Source: Diploscapter coronatus (lineage: Eukaryota > Nematoda > Chromadorea > Rhabditida > Rhabditidae). From it: a DNA stretch of 64,000 bases. Location: positions 85,397,201 to 85,461,200 of the forward strand of contig OZ038422.1 of NCBI GenBank assembly GCA_964036155.1. The letters are read 5' to 3'. The notes under the pieces were generated by a model. It was given only the letters and a program-made list of their open reading frames with translations. It searched no databases and was not told the origin of the DNA. Both the position numbers and the translations under genes were made by a program. Of this stretch, positions 24,401-36,530 are shown piece by piece (within the stretch, counting starts at the first letter, position 1; every line of letters begins with the position of its first letter).

Positions 24401-27400
24401 TCTCACAGTCGGCAAAGAAGTGAAATCGAGGATAAGTCGTTTGGAAGTAAGCCAAGTTCAGCGATGAAGGAAATCTGCGCTAAAATTGCAAAATTACAGT
24501 TTTAAGCCCCGCCTCTTTTATATAAAGTGGAGTAACAGGTATAAAAATTACAAAGAATACGATTTCTTTTCAAATTAAACGATGAAGTAGTCTTTAACAG
24601 CTTATCTTCACTGACTTTTAAAACCTATTTTGAAAAATGATCTCCTTTAAACAAATTTTGATCTCTTTTCAGATCTACGGCTCGTCCGATAGAGATCAAT
24701 TCCTCTTCAGGCAGGGAGCCTTCCTCAAGACGAAACTTGTCAGAAATAGGGTTTTCCCGCCAATCGGTATGCTTCAGATGAAAATCGAAGAAACATAAAG
24801 CAAATGAGAAAAGAAAAGGGATAAATTAATGATGAAGAGAGAGGGGAAAGATGGATGGAGAATAATTTTAAATGCAATAAAAAGAAACTTAGAAAATAAA
24901 ATAGGAAATAAAAAAGTTTTTTTTTTCAAAGAAAATTTAGATTCTTTCATCTAACAATAAGATATGATTTTAAAAATGTAATTTTTTCGAATCTAAACAA
25001 TTTTCAGATACGAATATGAACGTCGTCGCCGGTGACGATCGAGCAAATATTTTCGTGGGTTTGGCCGCCCTTCATACCCTATTTTTGAGGCAGCATAACC
25101 GGTACGCAAGCATCAACACATTTCTCCTAGTAGAGTCGTTGATAAGAAATCGAGATTAGGAAATCAAACTCAAAACAATAATTATTTGAGGTATTATTAG
25201 ACAGAATAAAATAAAATATCATGTACTCAATGGTCAAATCACAATTTTAGAACAGATATTTTTAAATTAGATTTTTTTTTTTCAATTTTTAATTTTAGAA
25301 TTGCCGCCACCCTCCAAAAGGTGAACGTCCACTGGGACCAAGAGCGAATTTTCCACGAAACCCGGAAAATCATCGGGGCTATCATTCAGAAGATTACTTA
25401 TAAGGTAATGTAAATTTCTAACCCTGAAAACGGAAATCCTAACCCTCATGCCATAAAATTATTAGGAAGATTTAAGAGTGAATGTCAGTAAGGACCAAAG
25501 TCGGTGTTTCCAGGGGTCCGTCGATTTGGCTGATTTTCACATATATTGTTCAGTTTTTTACGCTGATTCTCGTGGTGCTATTCGTTTTTCATAGAAATTA
25601 TCGTATGCAGGATTACGGTAGCTTCAAATTTTGACAGATCCGACCTCGGGAAAAAAATCATAACTTCCTTATTTCTGAACCAAATCGAACGCGGTTTTCA
25701 GTATTGAATAGCCCACGAAAAACTCTACAAATGATGTAACTACGACCACTTGCTAGGATCAATAACTTCTCGCCAAAAAATTAATTTTCAAAAATTTGAC
25801 TATGGCCGACTGCAGTTTTTCGGTTTTTTACCCAGGTTAGAGTCCGATACCCCGGCTGGAAATAGGCTTATTTTGTAGATAATTAAATTTTACATTTGAA
25901 TATGTAAAAATTTCTGAAAAAAAGCGTCGTCGAAACCACGAAAAATGCGTCCGAACGTGTAAAAACAAGGTGATTATTCCATAGTGTCAATTTTGATCCC
26001 CCACAACTTTCTTATTTCTGACCCAAATTTCATAATTATTTTTTTATTTTGTAGATTTTGAGTAGAAGAATAAAATAAAAATAACAAGAAAAATTTTTAG
26101 AAATTATTTTTGGCGGGAAAAATTACCAGAAGTTACTCATATACCCGTACTGTGTTTACAAGTGTAATTTGAATTAACCTCGGAGTTTTCCATAAAATCT
26201 TGTAGAGCTGTTCAAGTTGATCAACTTTTGTCCAGAACTTATTCTAGAAAATGCACACACAGGGAGATATGAATTTTTAAAAATAGTGTATAAAAAGGCA
26301 TTATGTTGAATTTGGCTATCGTATTTCAAAAACTTCTAGAGCTCATACGAATGTGAATCCGAGGTTAGTCTTCGAACAAAAGTTGTTCAGCATTTCAACC
26401 TACACAACATACTGGAAGTACGAATTTTTCCAACGTCATTTACGCGTAAACGCAGTACGGGTATATATGGTAACTTCGGGTAATTTTTTCCCGCCAAAAT
26501 TAATTTCTAAAAATTCATTTTATATTTTTACTTTATTCTCCTGCTCAAGATCTACAAAATAAAAAAAGAATCATTCAATTTGATCCAGAAATAAGGAAGT
26601 TATGGGGGGTCAAAGTTGATACTATGAAATAATGACCCTGTTTTTACGCGTTCGGACGCATTTTTCGTGGTTTCGACGACGCTTTTTTTTGAAAATTTTT
26701 GCATATTCCTATGCAGAATTGAATTCTCTACAAAATAAGCCCATTTATAGCCGGGGTATCGAACTCTAGTTTGGGTAAAAAATCGAAAAACGGCGACCAG
26801 TTAATGATCACATTTTAACATTTTTTTCACATTTTTAATTTTCTCGTCAAAAGTTATAATTTTTGCAAGTTGTCACAGTTACATTATTTGTAGAGTTTTT
26901 CGTGGGCTATCTAATGCTGAAAACCCCATTCGATTTAGTTCAGAAGTAAGAAAATTACAGAGGGTTAAAGCTTGACATTCTATATAGGAATGCACTGGTT
27001 TTATGCATTTTTCGTGGTTTCGACGACGCTTTTTTTCAGAAATTTTTACATATTCAAATGTAAAATTTAATTATCTACAAAATAAGCCTATTTCCAGCCG
27101 GGGTATCGGACTCTAACCTGGGTAAAAAACCGAAAAACTGCAGTCGGCCATAGTCAAATTTTTGAAAATTAATTTTTTGGCGAGAAGTTATTGATCCTAG
27201 CAAGTGGTCGTAGTTACATCATTTGTAGAGTTTTTCGTGGGCTATTCAATACTGAAAACCGCGTTCGATTTGGTTCAGAAATAAGGAAGTTATGATTTTT
27301 TTCCCGAGGTCGGATCTGTCGAAATTTGAAGCTACCGTAATCCTGCATACGATAATTTCTATGAAAAACGAATAGCACCACGAGAATCAGCGTAAAAAAC

Positions 27401-30400
27401 TGAACAATATATGTGAAAATCAGCCAAATCGACGGACCCTTGGAAACACCCCCTTTGCTAAGACTTGGGTTTTTGCTGAAATTCACTCTTAAATATCATC
27501 TATTTTCTACCTTTCCAAAAATAGCATTTCTAATTTATGATTTTGAACGTTTTAGGAATTCTTACCCCGAGTTTTGGGAGAAGCCTACGATGAAAGAATC
27601 GGCAATTACGAGAACTACGACGATAGAGAGGACCCTTCAGTGGCGAATGAGTTCACGAGTTGTGCATTTAGGTTCGGGCATGGAATGATTCAGGTTGATT
27701 TTTTTTTTTTATAAATATGCTTCAAAATCTTTCCAAATGCAATTTCATAATTATTGCACAAGTTTAGAGAATATCTAATTTATTTGTTATTTAAAACAGA
27801 TTCTCTGTAATATTCGACGATCTCAAGGAAGAGACCGGACCAGAGGCTTAAAATGCGTTTTGAAGGGGTATTTGAGTGTTTTCTACCTATATTCGACCTG
27901 GAGAACACGATTTTGGGGCTTTTTCCCAGAATTTTCAAGTCCAGGTTCGGGTATCGGGTCCGGGGGTCAAATTTCAAAAGTCATTCTTATATCCTAAATT
28001 GTATATCATATTGTTCAGTTCGATGATCTGAGTTGAATGGTGTCAATATTTTTCGAATCCGATCTTTCTATAACAAGTTACGGCTAAAAGCAGTGCAAAA
28101 ATGTCAAAAATACGGAGTCCTTCATAGGAAAGTCAACTTTTCTCATCTCTTTCTGGATATTACCTCCCAGTTTTTTCACACAATAATCTGCGAGTCCTGC
28201 TCATTCTAGTCGAATAAAAAAATCCGGAATTGAGATACACCGATTGACCGAAAAAGCGATCCGAAGTTGGATTTGAAAATTTCAATTTTTTCGAATTTTT
28301 GAGTTATACCTCCAAATTATATACCATTCGATAGAGCTCATCAAACTGAACAACTTTTGTGAAGACACCTCTGGAAAATTTTCATCCCTGAGGGCTCCAG
28401 ACAAGAAAAACCGAAAATCGTACTTTACATTCGGGAATTTTTATCTCGAAAATTTCCGCAAGTAGGTGGGGTCAAATTTAGTGCTATAATGAATCTCAGA
28501 CCTCGTAGAACATTCTAGAATTTTTTGGGGTCATTTGGAGAAACTTCGGGTATCGGACCTGGCAGGGCCGAAGGGGTACAGGTTGGAATTTGAAATTTCT
28601 CGGAAACCTATCCATGTTGTATATCATTCGAAAGCCAATAAAAAACTAAATGTAATGCCGAAAACCGCTTGAAAAACGGATTGATACATCGAGACTTATT
28701 ATCAAAAACGTTCCCAAGTTTACTCTTCAATTTGACCAATACTTCATTTCCTCATAAAAATCGATACACTGGATCATTTTTCAAGCGGTTTTCAGCATTA
28801 CACTAAGTTTTTCACTGCCTTTCGAATGGTATACAACATTATAGGCCTTTCTACTAAATGGTAACTCACCTCCTAGGGGTCGCGGCTCATATGGGTCAAG
28901 TTATCATTTTAACAAAGACCCATCATGTTATATACCAAACGAAAGCACTTATCGAGCTGAGTAATATTCTGAAAGCCATTTGAAAAACAGACTAATTCAT
29001 CGCCTTCTATGGTCATTTGAAGTTACTTCATTTTTGATCTTTTTTCGGCAAGTGGTTATAGCCAATTACAATGATGATATAATGAAACTACTTGCTGAAA
29101 TTGATAGAAGTGGACTCGAATATTACTCTCCAGTCGATTTCGAGTCGATTGATATCCATTTTGGTATAGTACTACTCGGGTACCATATGGGTGGTATACT
29201 ATGGAGCCATATGGTATCATGGTAAAGTGATAGCACAATACTCTAGGAAGCAAAAATGAAGTATTGCCCTTCAACTACTATATTCTGAAAAGATTTTTCG
29301 AATTCGTTTGATTTTACAAAAGTTATGAATTTTTGAAAATTTGTGTCATTTTCATAGTTAGACCCATTCAAACTGCTATACCATGAATACCATAAGAGAT
29401 AACCATGAGGTGTCTTCACAAAAGTTGCTCAGTTTGATGAGCTCTATCGAATGATACATGATTTGGGGGTATAACTCAAAAATTTGAAAAATTGAAATTT
29501 TCTGATCTAACTTCAGACCGTTTTTTCAGTCAATCGGTGTATCTTAATTCTAGATTTTTTTATTCGACTAGAATGAGCAGGACTCGCAGATTATTGTGTG
29601 AAAAAACTGGGAGGTAATATCCAGAAAGAGATGAGAAAAGTTGACTTTCCTATTGAGGACCCCATATTTTTGGCGTTTTTGCACTGCTTTTAGCCGTAAT
29701 TTGTTATAGAAAGATCGGATTCGAAAAATATTGACACCATTCAACTCAGATCATCGAACTGAACAATATGATATAAGTTTCGGGGTATTAGGCTGACTTT
29801 TGAATTTTGACCCCCGGACCCGATACCTGAACCTGGACTTTAAAATTCTGGGAAAAAGCCCCAAAATCGTGTTCTCCGGGTCGAGTATAGGTAGAAAACA
29901 CTCAAATAAACCTTCAAAACGAATTTTAAGTTTCTGGTCCGAACAGTTTCGAGGATTACGGAGAATCTGTTTTAAATTAAAGATATTTAATTCCAGGAAT
30001 TCTACCCATTCTTGGACGAGCGATTCAATAACATTGGTGGCATTCCTTTCAACGATGGAATGTTCAAATCTCAACATATCATTAACAATGGAATCGATCC
30101 GTTATTAAGGGGATTGATCACTATTCCAGCTAAGATGCCCCAGAGGTAAGTTGACTTTTCAAAAAATTCTTTGACCCCTAAAAATTTTCAGACTCACTCC
30201 CGCCGTAACAGAACGAATTTTCGGAAACTCAGATCTCGGCTCTATTAACATTCAAAGGGGGCGGTTTGTTAAAATCGCTATTAAAATAAAAAGATTATTA
30301 TTCTTTAGAGACCACGGTGTTCCCTCATACGTGTCCTGGCGAGATTTCTGCAATCTGCCGAAAGTCCGAGATTTCGACGATTTGAATTCGACAATAGGAA

Positions 30401-31515
30401 ATCCGGTAGTCATTGACAATCTCAAAGTGGTCTATAAGCATGTTGGTAGGTTCTCGCAACTTTTAGGGTTATTGTTGATGCCCAAATCTGGGAGGCGCGT
30501 GCAAAGTGATGCACATTTATTCTTAGTGGTTATAAAATCGAGAAATAGTACGCGAAAAGGAGAGAGATTGGCCTAAAATCGCTTCTTTCTCCCTTCATTT
30601 TCGACTTCCCAGATTTTAGGATCAATGATAATTTTTTTCGCTTCAACTTATTATAAAAAATTGAATATGGAATCAGGAAATTTTAAAAAATCAAATTATT
30701 TTTAAAATTTACATTGTCAGAACGTTAATGAATTAATACTCTAGCAGAAGAGCGGTTTTATATAAACTATAAATTTAAGCACTGAACTTATTTTTGTATC
30801 AATTTAATTTGAACTGAATTTTAGATGCTATTGACATGTACGTCGGCTCATTGCTTGAAGATCCAGTTAAGGGAGCTTTGGTCGGACCAACCTTAGCCTG
30901 CATTATTGGCGAACAATTCAGAAGGACGAGGGATGGGGATAGGTAGTCTAAATTTATTAGACTATATTTGTCATGTTAAATAATAATAAAGCTATATTTA
31001 AAATTTTATAACCCGCCCTTTAGACGATTACTATACATAGAAATATCTCAACTATTATTTAGGACTTTCTCGGATCACTTTTAAAACAGTTTAGATTCAG
31101 AATACAGTATAAATTTAGATCGAAATTATAAATATCAAATGTAAATTAAATAAATTAAGATTCTTCTATGAGAACGAGAAGACGTTCTCTCGAGAGCAAC
31201 TGAAAGAGCTCCGCAAAATTTCGATGGCCCGAGTTCTCTGCGACGCAGGAGAGCACATGGCCTTCATACCCAAAAACGCGTTTAACGTCTTCAAAAATTC
31301 GAATCCCGATGAAGAGCTGTTGAAGTAATATTTTTAAAAAGTCATTAATAATAAATTATACAATCCATCTCCTATATAAATCATATCTTTTTAGATAGGC
31401 TTCTATAAATTTTATATTTCAAAAATTCTTAGCTTTATTAGATTATTTATATTTTAGATGCGAAGAAATAGATGGCATGGATCTAAACGCCTGGAAGGAA
31501 GAACTTTCGATTTAA
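18440..31515 (+). CDS. mlt-7: ShKT-domain animal haem peroxidase (MLT-7/SKPO type), 5' end incomplete
   Basis: Secreted haem peroxidase; in nematodes such enzymes cross-link tyrosines in cuticle collagen. The 23 exons found span 13 kb in consistent phase (at least 750 aa): 18440-18502, 18551-18630, 18679-18731, 18865-18977, 19393-19512, 19706-19792, 19851-19968, 20140-20258, 20317-20388, 20546-20574, 20742-20828, 20885-20952, 21049-21163, 24673-24766, 25008-25101, 25299-25404, 27556-27693, 29997-30145, 30192-30263, 30309-30445, 30825-30942, 31160-31324, 31458-31515. Order: end of a signal peptide (LIICLNA), acidic linker, two six-Cys ShKT domains, peroxidase domain with [10 protein letters not shown], distal His in QFIAHD, LRQHNR, proximal His in FRFGHGM, and NIQRGRDHG. 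Both residues that ester-link haem in myeloperoxidase are replaced. The intron at 20829 has a GC donor. The first exon (Met, signal start) was not found, and exon 20546-20574 is placed by phase only. The mlt-7 symbol is tentative. Confidence 0.92.
19091..19337. repeat. Intronic hairpin with ~100-base arms
   Basis: Lies between the two ShKT exons of the peroxidase gene. The outer end AGGAAGGTACGGAGTTGTT (19091) is inverted at 19319-19337, and the match continues inward for most of about 100 bases on each side, with the CTATTTC/GAAATAG word present on both arms (near 19125 and 19300) and again near 19248. The spacer is only about 45 bases. Confidence 0.85.
21652..22453 (-). CDS. CRIP-type single LIM-domain protein (EXC-9/VALV-1 family), nested gene
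   Basis: Small zinc-binding LIM protein of the cysteine-rich intestinal protein family; C. elegans members act in excretory-canal and gut tube form. Exons on the minus strand: 22453-22414, 22257-22157, 21991-21931, 21831-21767, and a tiny last one (21657-21652) giving about 90 aa ending GRVDGGRI. If the last donor is not used, the frame reads on to 21668. The LIM domain is complete: [53 protein letters not shown], so all zinc ligands are in place. After the LIM comes the usual Gly-rich tail ([10 protein letters not shown]). The whole gene lies antisense inside the 3.5-kb intron 21164-24672 of the peroxidase gene. Confidence 0.92.
22480..24672. other. Rest of the large peroxidase intron; upstream DNA of the nested LIM gene
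   Basis: AT-rich with purine-rich runs (GAGAGAGAGAGAAAGG at about 23411; 24180-24340 with several GAAATAG words). It should contain the promoter of the minus-strand LIM gene. Open frames on the minus strand (for example 22671-23177) are compositional and show no domain. A GTGAAGCTCAGCTT word sits near 23509. Confidence 0.4.
25471..27494. repeat. 2-kb nested foldback element in a peroxidase intron
   Basis: Outer arms of nearly 490 bases match in inverted orientation: 25471-about 25960 against about 27003-27494 (landmark GGTCCGTCGATTTGGCTGAT on the left, its complement on the right). Inside, a second inverted pair (about 25900-26190 against 26420-26760) shares part of the same sequence (GGTTTCGACGACGC), so the element looks like a palindrome with a duplicated arm. 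No transposase frame is visible. It fills most of intron 25405-27555, whose flanking exons are intact. Confidence 0.9.
27791..29978. repeat. 2.2-kb foldback element in the next peroxidase intron
   Basis: Outer arms of about 580 bases: 27791-28377 against 29409-29978, inverted, with small differences (landmark TTAAAACAGATTCTC left, its complement right). A separate inner inverted pair lies at about 28612-28690 and 28763-28842 around AACCGCTTGAAAAA. The text GGTATCGGAC also occurs in the element at 25471, so the two are probably relatives. No coding frame for a transposase was seen. Confidence 0.88.
30471..30629. repeat. Intronic foldback element with 25-base arms
   Basis: In peroxidase intron 30446-30824. 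ATTGTTGATGCCCAAATCTG at 30471 is matched inverted at 30605-30629. The spacer contains GAAATAGTACGCG and a CTTTCTCCC run, as in the other small foldbacks. Confidence 0.72.
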
Positions 31516-32985
31516 ATTAAAGCCCACTTCTTTTATTTTTAAAGCCATATCAAATTCATTACCTGACGATGACAAAATCTCAACTTTTTTCGGTAGATTC
31601 TAGGATTTTTTCAAAGTTTGATTCGACAAATCCTCTGCCTCGAAATTCTAGTCATTTTTTCTGATTTTAAGGCTTTATCCGAATTTGATATGTTCGGATA
31701 AAATCCTTAATTTTACAAATTTCAATTTTAAAACTCAAATATGATAGCTCATTTATAAGTGTCTGTGTATATTGCTAAAGTCTCCATTTTTCATTTTTCC
31801 GATATAATTGTTTTCAGGGTCTTTCATATTGCTGTTTGTCTAAGCATGTTCCTAAATATAAATTTCAGGTTTTAGAAATTAAATTAAATTTAGGAGAATG
31901 CTTGGAACTATACATTATTTTCCAATTAAAACTTTGCCTTCAAAATCTCGCGTCTTTCTAAAAAGTGTTGTTAATACGTGTGCGAAAATGTCACGATTTC
32001 AATGTACTTTTGATTTGTCAAAGCATAAAAGTTGTAAACTTCTATTTACACAACATAAAAGGGCACTAAAATTTAGTATAGTTTGCTGATTAGAAATATT
32101 TGTCACCTATCGTCAAAAATACAATTCACCATTAGAATATCTATAAATTTTCGTCTTAAATGCGATAGCCTAAGCCCTAAATATGATAGGACTCTTCATC
32201 ATTTAAACTCTATGGTACTATCAGCAAAGCATTTTGCTCTTTTCTTTCGAAAATATTCTACTTTGATAGATTCTCTAGTCAATATTTTAAATTAATATAT
32301 ATTCATGGAAATTTCAAACATGAAATTCCGTTTCCTTGGATACAATGCTATGCGGATTACATAGAAAGTGACCCTTTCGATACCTGGCTAGTTTTTATCC
32401 ATTCATATTCATTCCTGGAGCTTAGAACGCGATTTTAATTAAATCCAGAAAAGCGGATTTTTACAGAAATTGATTCATGTTTATATTTTGCGCGTCCCCA
32501 CACATCTGGAAGACTTTATTTATTATAAACTATCATTGCTCTCTAGTCTGACTGATATATGAAATTTAATATGGCTTGAGTTGCCAAAACGCTAAATACG
32601 CTGTTTTTATATTTAAAATTTTATGATAATATATTGTGATTTAACCTTAACTTTAGAATTTTTTATATACGCAGTATTCAATAGGTGCCTCCATAATTTT
32701 TCCGCACCTTATAATTATTAATTCTTCCAAAGAAAAAACGAATTTACGACTTTTGTAAGCATTTATTTATCTGGGAATATATAGCATGCAATAAAAATAG
32801 CTAGAGTTTTTAAGAATGCCATTTTCGCCATTGACATAAATATAAGAAAAGCATTCATATTTAATTATTTCTCGGTTTACGTATATTTATTATATGTTAT
32901 TGCGTAGCCTAGAAAATTTCTTTCATTTCCAATTGTTCTTTTAAATTCAGGTTCGATACCAAGCATAGATGTTTTTATTTTAAAT
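31516..32985. other. Intergenic region between peroxidase and DUF229 genes
   Basis: Very AT-rich. It includes the peroxidase 3' UTR and the promoter of the next gene. No exons were recognised; the frames at 31898-32295 are short and without features. Confidence 0.45.
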
Positions 32986-35900
32986 ATGAATAATAGTTCT
33001 ATTAAACGTATGTCATGTGTATACTTACTAGCTACGAGTTTCATTATGATATACATCATATGGTGCGAGGATATAAAACGAACGGTATTTTTTATTTATA
33101 ATTTGAACTCAATTTTTATTTTATATTTCAGGCTTATAATTTAATGAGGGGCTATAGTAATAAGGCATATCGAATAAACAGTGCAAATTCATATTCTGGA
33201 GAGTTCAGGTCTTTAGGCTAGTAATTTCAAATGAGATTTATGGATTAAAGTTAAAGTTGCAGATGATTATGGCAATTTTAGCGATAGTCCCTTTGATAGG
33301 TGCAATTTAGAAGAACTTAATGCTTGGAGTGACGATGTGGCTGACGTAATAATAATAATCTATATTTATATTTTAAATTAAACATCGATTCTTTAAGTTA
33401 TTCTATGACGATTATTCGCCCACTAAATCATGCGATGCTCAATTTTCATATTTGACATATCTAAATAAACGGCATGTCGTTACAACCTCAGATTATTATA
33501 TTTGCAGGGCAAGGTAATTTATATTAATCTTAATAATATTATATATGTTAAATTGTAAATTGTAACTAGCATATATTATTGCTGAATGTGAGGAGATAGA
33601 TACTCCATATTCTTTGCAGTTCGCTTTTGCACGAGTCCCGCCCCACTATTTCTCTTCGCTTTTCCCGAGAAGCTAAAAGAAAGGCGGGGTGCGTGCAAAA
33701 ACGAGTTACAAAGAGTATGCAGCATCTACCTCCTCCTATTCCGCAAGATAACATAAAATTATATAAACTAAATTAGCACATATGAATTGCCACGATATTT
33801 ACTTATTAGTTAACATATAAAGATGTTTACAAGGTGCATTTTATTTTAAATTTATATTTTAGATGTTTAATCCGAAAGGACGACTCTCATAATGATTATG
33901 GTGAATGGTATGATTTGCCACCGAAAGGGTCATCAAGTAATTCCCTTGTCAGTGCTTAAATCAAGCTTCGTAATATTTTCAAGATCAAACGTTTGATTGT
34001 GACATAATCGAATCGAGATGCAAGCCTGATAACGCTAAATTGAAGGACGGCAAATATTTGACCGTACCACAGAAAAATGGTCAGAAAATTTTGAAAGTCA
34101 TCGAGAAAAATTCGACAAACAACGATGTATACGCCATGTTACATGCACAAATTATTAAGAAGTAACTTTAAAATATAAATATTCTTCATATTTATCATTT
34201 AGCAACAATAATACAGCATCGAAAACTCCTAACGGTAAACAATATAACGTCATTATAATGCTCTTAGATTCTGTTTCGAATACTCAGTTTATCAGGTCTC
34301 TTTATATCAGCTTATGTTTTGGAGTTTAATATTTTAGGACCATACCGCATACCATGTCCTATCTAAAGGAATCATTCAAAGCCATAACTTTTCCGTTTAT
34401 GAATAAAGTTGGGGCAAATTCGAGGCCTAATGGGTTCCCTTTTATGTTTGGTAACTAAAAAAATGTTTTAAAAAATAAAGAAAAAATTAGGTTTAACGAC
34501 AGAAGATGTGATTCGATCACCATTTGGTATGAAAGATATTCCAGCAGATTTAAAACGGGATAAATTTTGCTACCAATTTCTAGATAGTTATACTAGTTTG
34601 ATTCAGGAGTTTAATGAGTACGGGTATAAGGTAGTTGAATTTAATTAAATTTTAAGTTCAATATTTTAGTTTAGAGTATGTTCATTGAGGATTGGCAAAG
34701 GAATACCTTTATTTGGCCTAATTGTTATGGGTTCAAAAAACAACCTGGGACACATAGTATGAGGTATTTTTACTTAAAAATTTAAATCATTTGAGTTTTT
34801 AGTCCATTTCAAGTACACCTATCTAGTGGAAGAGATAAAGTCCTTTCGAATACGTATTCCACCAAAAACTGCATTGAAATGTATGTCGATATACTGAAAT
34901 ACACCGGAGAATTCTTGGAGGTTTATTCAGGTAAGTTGAAGTGAGTTTTTCATTGAAAGTAGAAAATTTTCAAGACTTCCCAAAATTCGCCTTAATTTGG
35001 TTGAATGATCTATCTCACAGTAGGCCTAATGGTATAAATCATGCAGACATGACCTTCCTTGATTTTCTCAAGAAGAATCGCAAGATAGTAAGATTTTTCC
35101 CTAATTTTTGAGAAGAAATTATTTTTCGAGTTTAGTTGAAAAACTCCTTCGTGATCTTTATGGCTGATCATGGACCGAGGTTCGGGAAGGTAAATTGATT
35201 AAAAAATTCCGAAAAAAATCCAAATTTTAGATGGCCAAGACCTATACTGGGTCAGTGGAAACCAACAACCCACTTTTCGTTATTTCTGTTCCGGAGGAAT
35301 TGAGAAACTCCCCGATTTACAAGCTCCTTCAGATGAATTCCAGGAACCTCCAGACCATTTTTGATACCAGGGCTACTCTTCTAGATATTTTAAAAGTGTG
35401 TATGAAATTGGATCAAGAAGAACCAAAATGTTTAGCATCAGCCTCAAGAGAACTTCGAAGTGACTAATTTCAAGAAAATTTTACCCGATGGTCGTGGAAC
35501 CTCTTTTCTAAGGGAACAACCAGAACCAAGATCCTGCAAGACATTGCCGATCCCATTCCAATACTGTCTATGCCCTTACAAATTGGTGCCGGTTAAAGAG
35601 TAGGTTTTCTTCTTAATTTTAAGAAAAAGGCTATTAATAAAAATAGTACCACGCAAATTTAATAAGTATACGTATTTTGAGCCAATTAAAAAGGTAATAG
35701 CTTACTCATAAAGTAGGGGTTTAGTACTAGAATGCTGAATATCAAACTTTTCAGCTAAGAAAACTCATATGATAATGATAATTTTCTAGATTTTTTGTCG
35801 GTACTACTTTTATTAATGGCAGTACTACAGTACGCTATTTTTTATTATTTGCCAAAAATGAATATTAGAGAGACCATGAAGACCTTCGACTTCGGGAAAA

Positions 35901-36371
35901 TAGCTGTTGACACGATCAATCAGAAGATATCGGATTCTACTAACGATACCTCACTCTGTTTGAAGTTGGAGTTCGACAAAGTTTGAAGATTCAAGTTTTT
36001 AGAAGAAAGTTGAAATTTCAGATTCTGAAACTAGAAACATACGAACCTGAAATCGAGTCGAAAACTTACGTTCTCTCGGTGAGAAGTAAGAAGCCCCAAG
36101 AGGGAGAGTTCAAGGTTAGTGGAAAAATCGAGAAATCTAACATCTGATTGAAAGAGAGGTTATAATCAAATTCCTAGAGTCTTACAAACTTCAGATGACC
36201 CTGCGAAGATGCGACAATGAGATCAAAGTGGTCGGCTCCATAGATCGGATTAGCAAGTATGGTAAGGCAGGCGACTGCGCTCCACAAGAAATCGAACGAT
36301 TCTGCTACTGTCTGAAGAATAAAGTTACGAAAAAAATCACGAAGAAAACCACGAGAAAACCAAACGGATGA
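32986..36371 (+). CDS. DUF229 (sulfatase-like fold) type-II membrane protein
   Basis: Member of a family greatly expanded in nematodes, structurally like alkaline-phosphatase/sulfatase enzymes but of unknown activity. Exons: 32986-33084, 33132-33208, 33282-33345, 33398-33513, 33863-33936, 33984-34161, 34203-34295, 34338-34450, 34491-34630, 34675-34763, 34803-34930, 34975-35087, 35136-35189, 35231-35395, 35436-35599, 35869-35980, 36022-36114, 36195-36371; 682 aa. It starts with a short basic tail (NNSSIKRM) and a single signal anchor (SCVYLLATSFIMIYIIW), so the body should be lumenal or extracellular. Hallmarks: NVIIMLLDSVSN, MFIEDWQRNTFIWPNC, LIWLNDLSH, VIFMADHGPRFGK, TNNPLFVISVP, DGRGTSFLREQP, FQYCLCPY and a C-terminal CYC. 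No sulfatase CxPSR motif is present, as expected for DUF229. Introns 34631 and 35981 have weak signals and were fixed by phase. Confidence 0.9.
33583..33748. repeat. Dispersed foldback repeat, copy 2
   Basis: In the DUF229 intron 33514-33862. Arms of about 65 bases: left contains GGAGATAGATACTCCATATT and CTTTTGCACGAGTCCCGCC, right is its inverse (GGCGGGGTGCGTGCAAAAAC). The centre is CACTATTTCTCTTCGC. The arms match copy 1 at 10015-10195, showing the family is dispersed between genes. Confidence 0.85.
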
Positions 36372-36530
36372 TCTATATCATATCCATATCTTGGGTTCTA
36401 GCATTCAGGTATAATTGTATTATGTGCTCAAACTACTTCTAGGATGTTTCAATAAGTAAATTCTTTTCTTCAAAACTCTTTATTTCGCTTCATCGGCATG
36501 AAAATCAAGAAGATCACTGCCAAAAAGAGC

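Noticed and set aside
27214..30108. Open frames of 81-108 codons inside the two large foldbacks
   Set aside because: They recur as inverted copies of the same repeat arms; no transposase or other domain is visible.
32935..32985. tRNA-like GGTTCGATACC box
   Set aside because: No matching A box, acceptor stem or anticodon arm at the right distance; I found no tRNA anywhere in the window.
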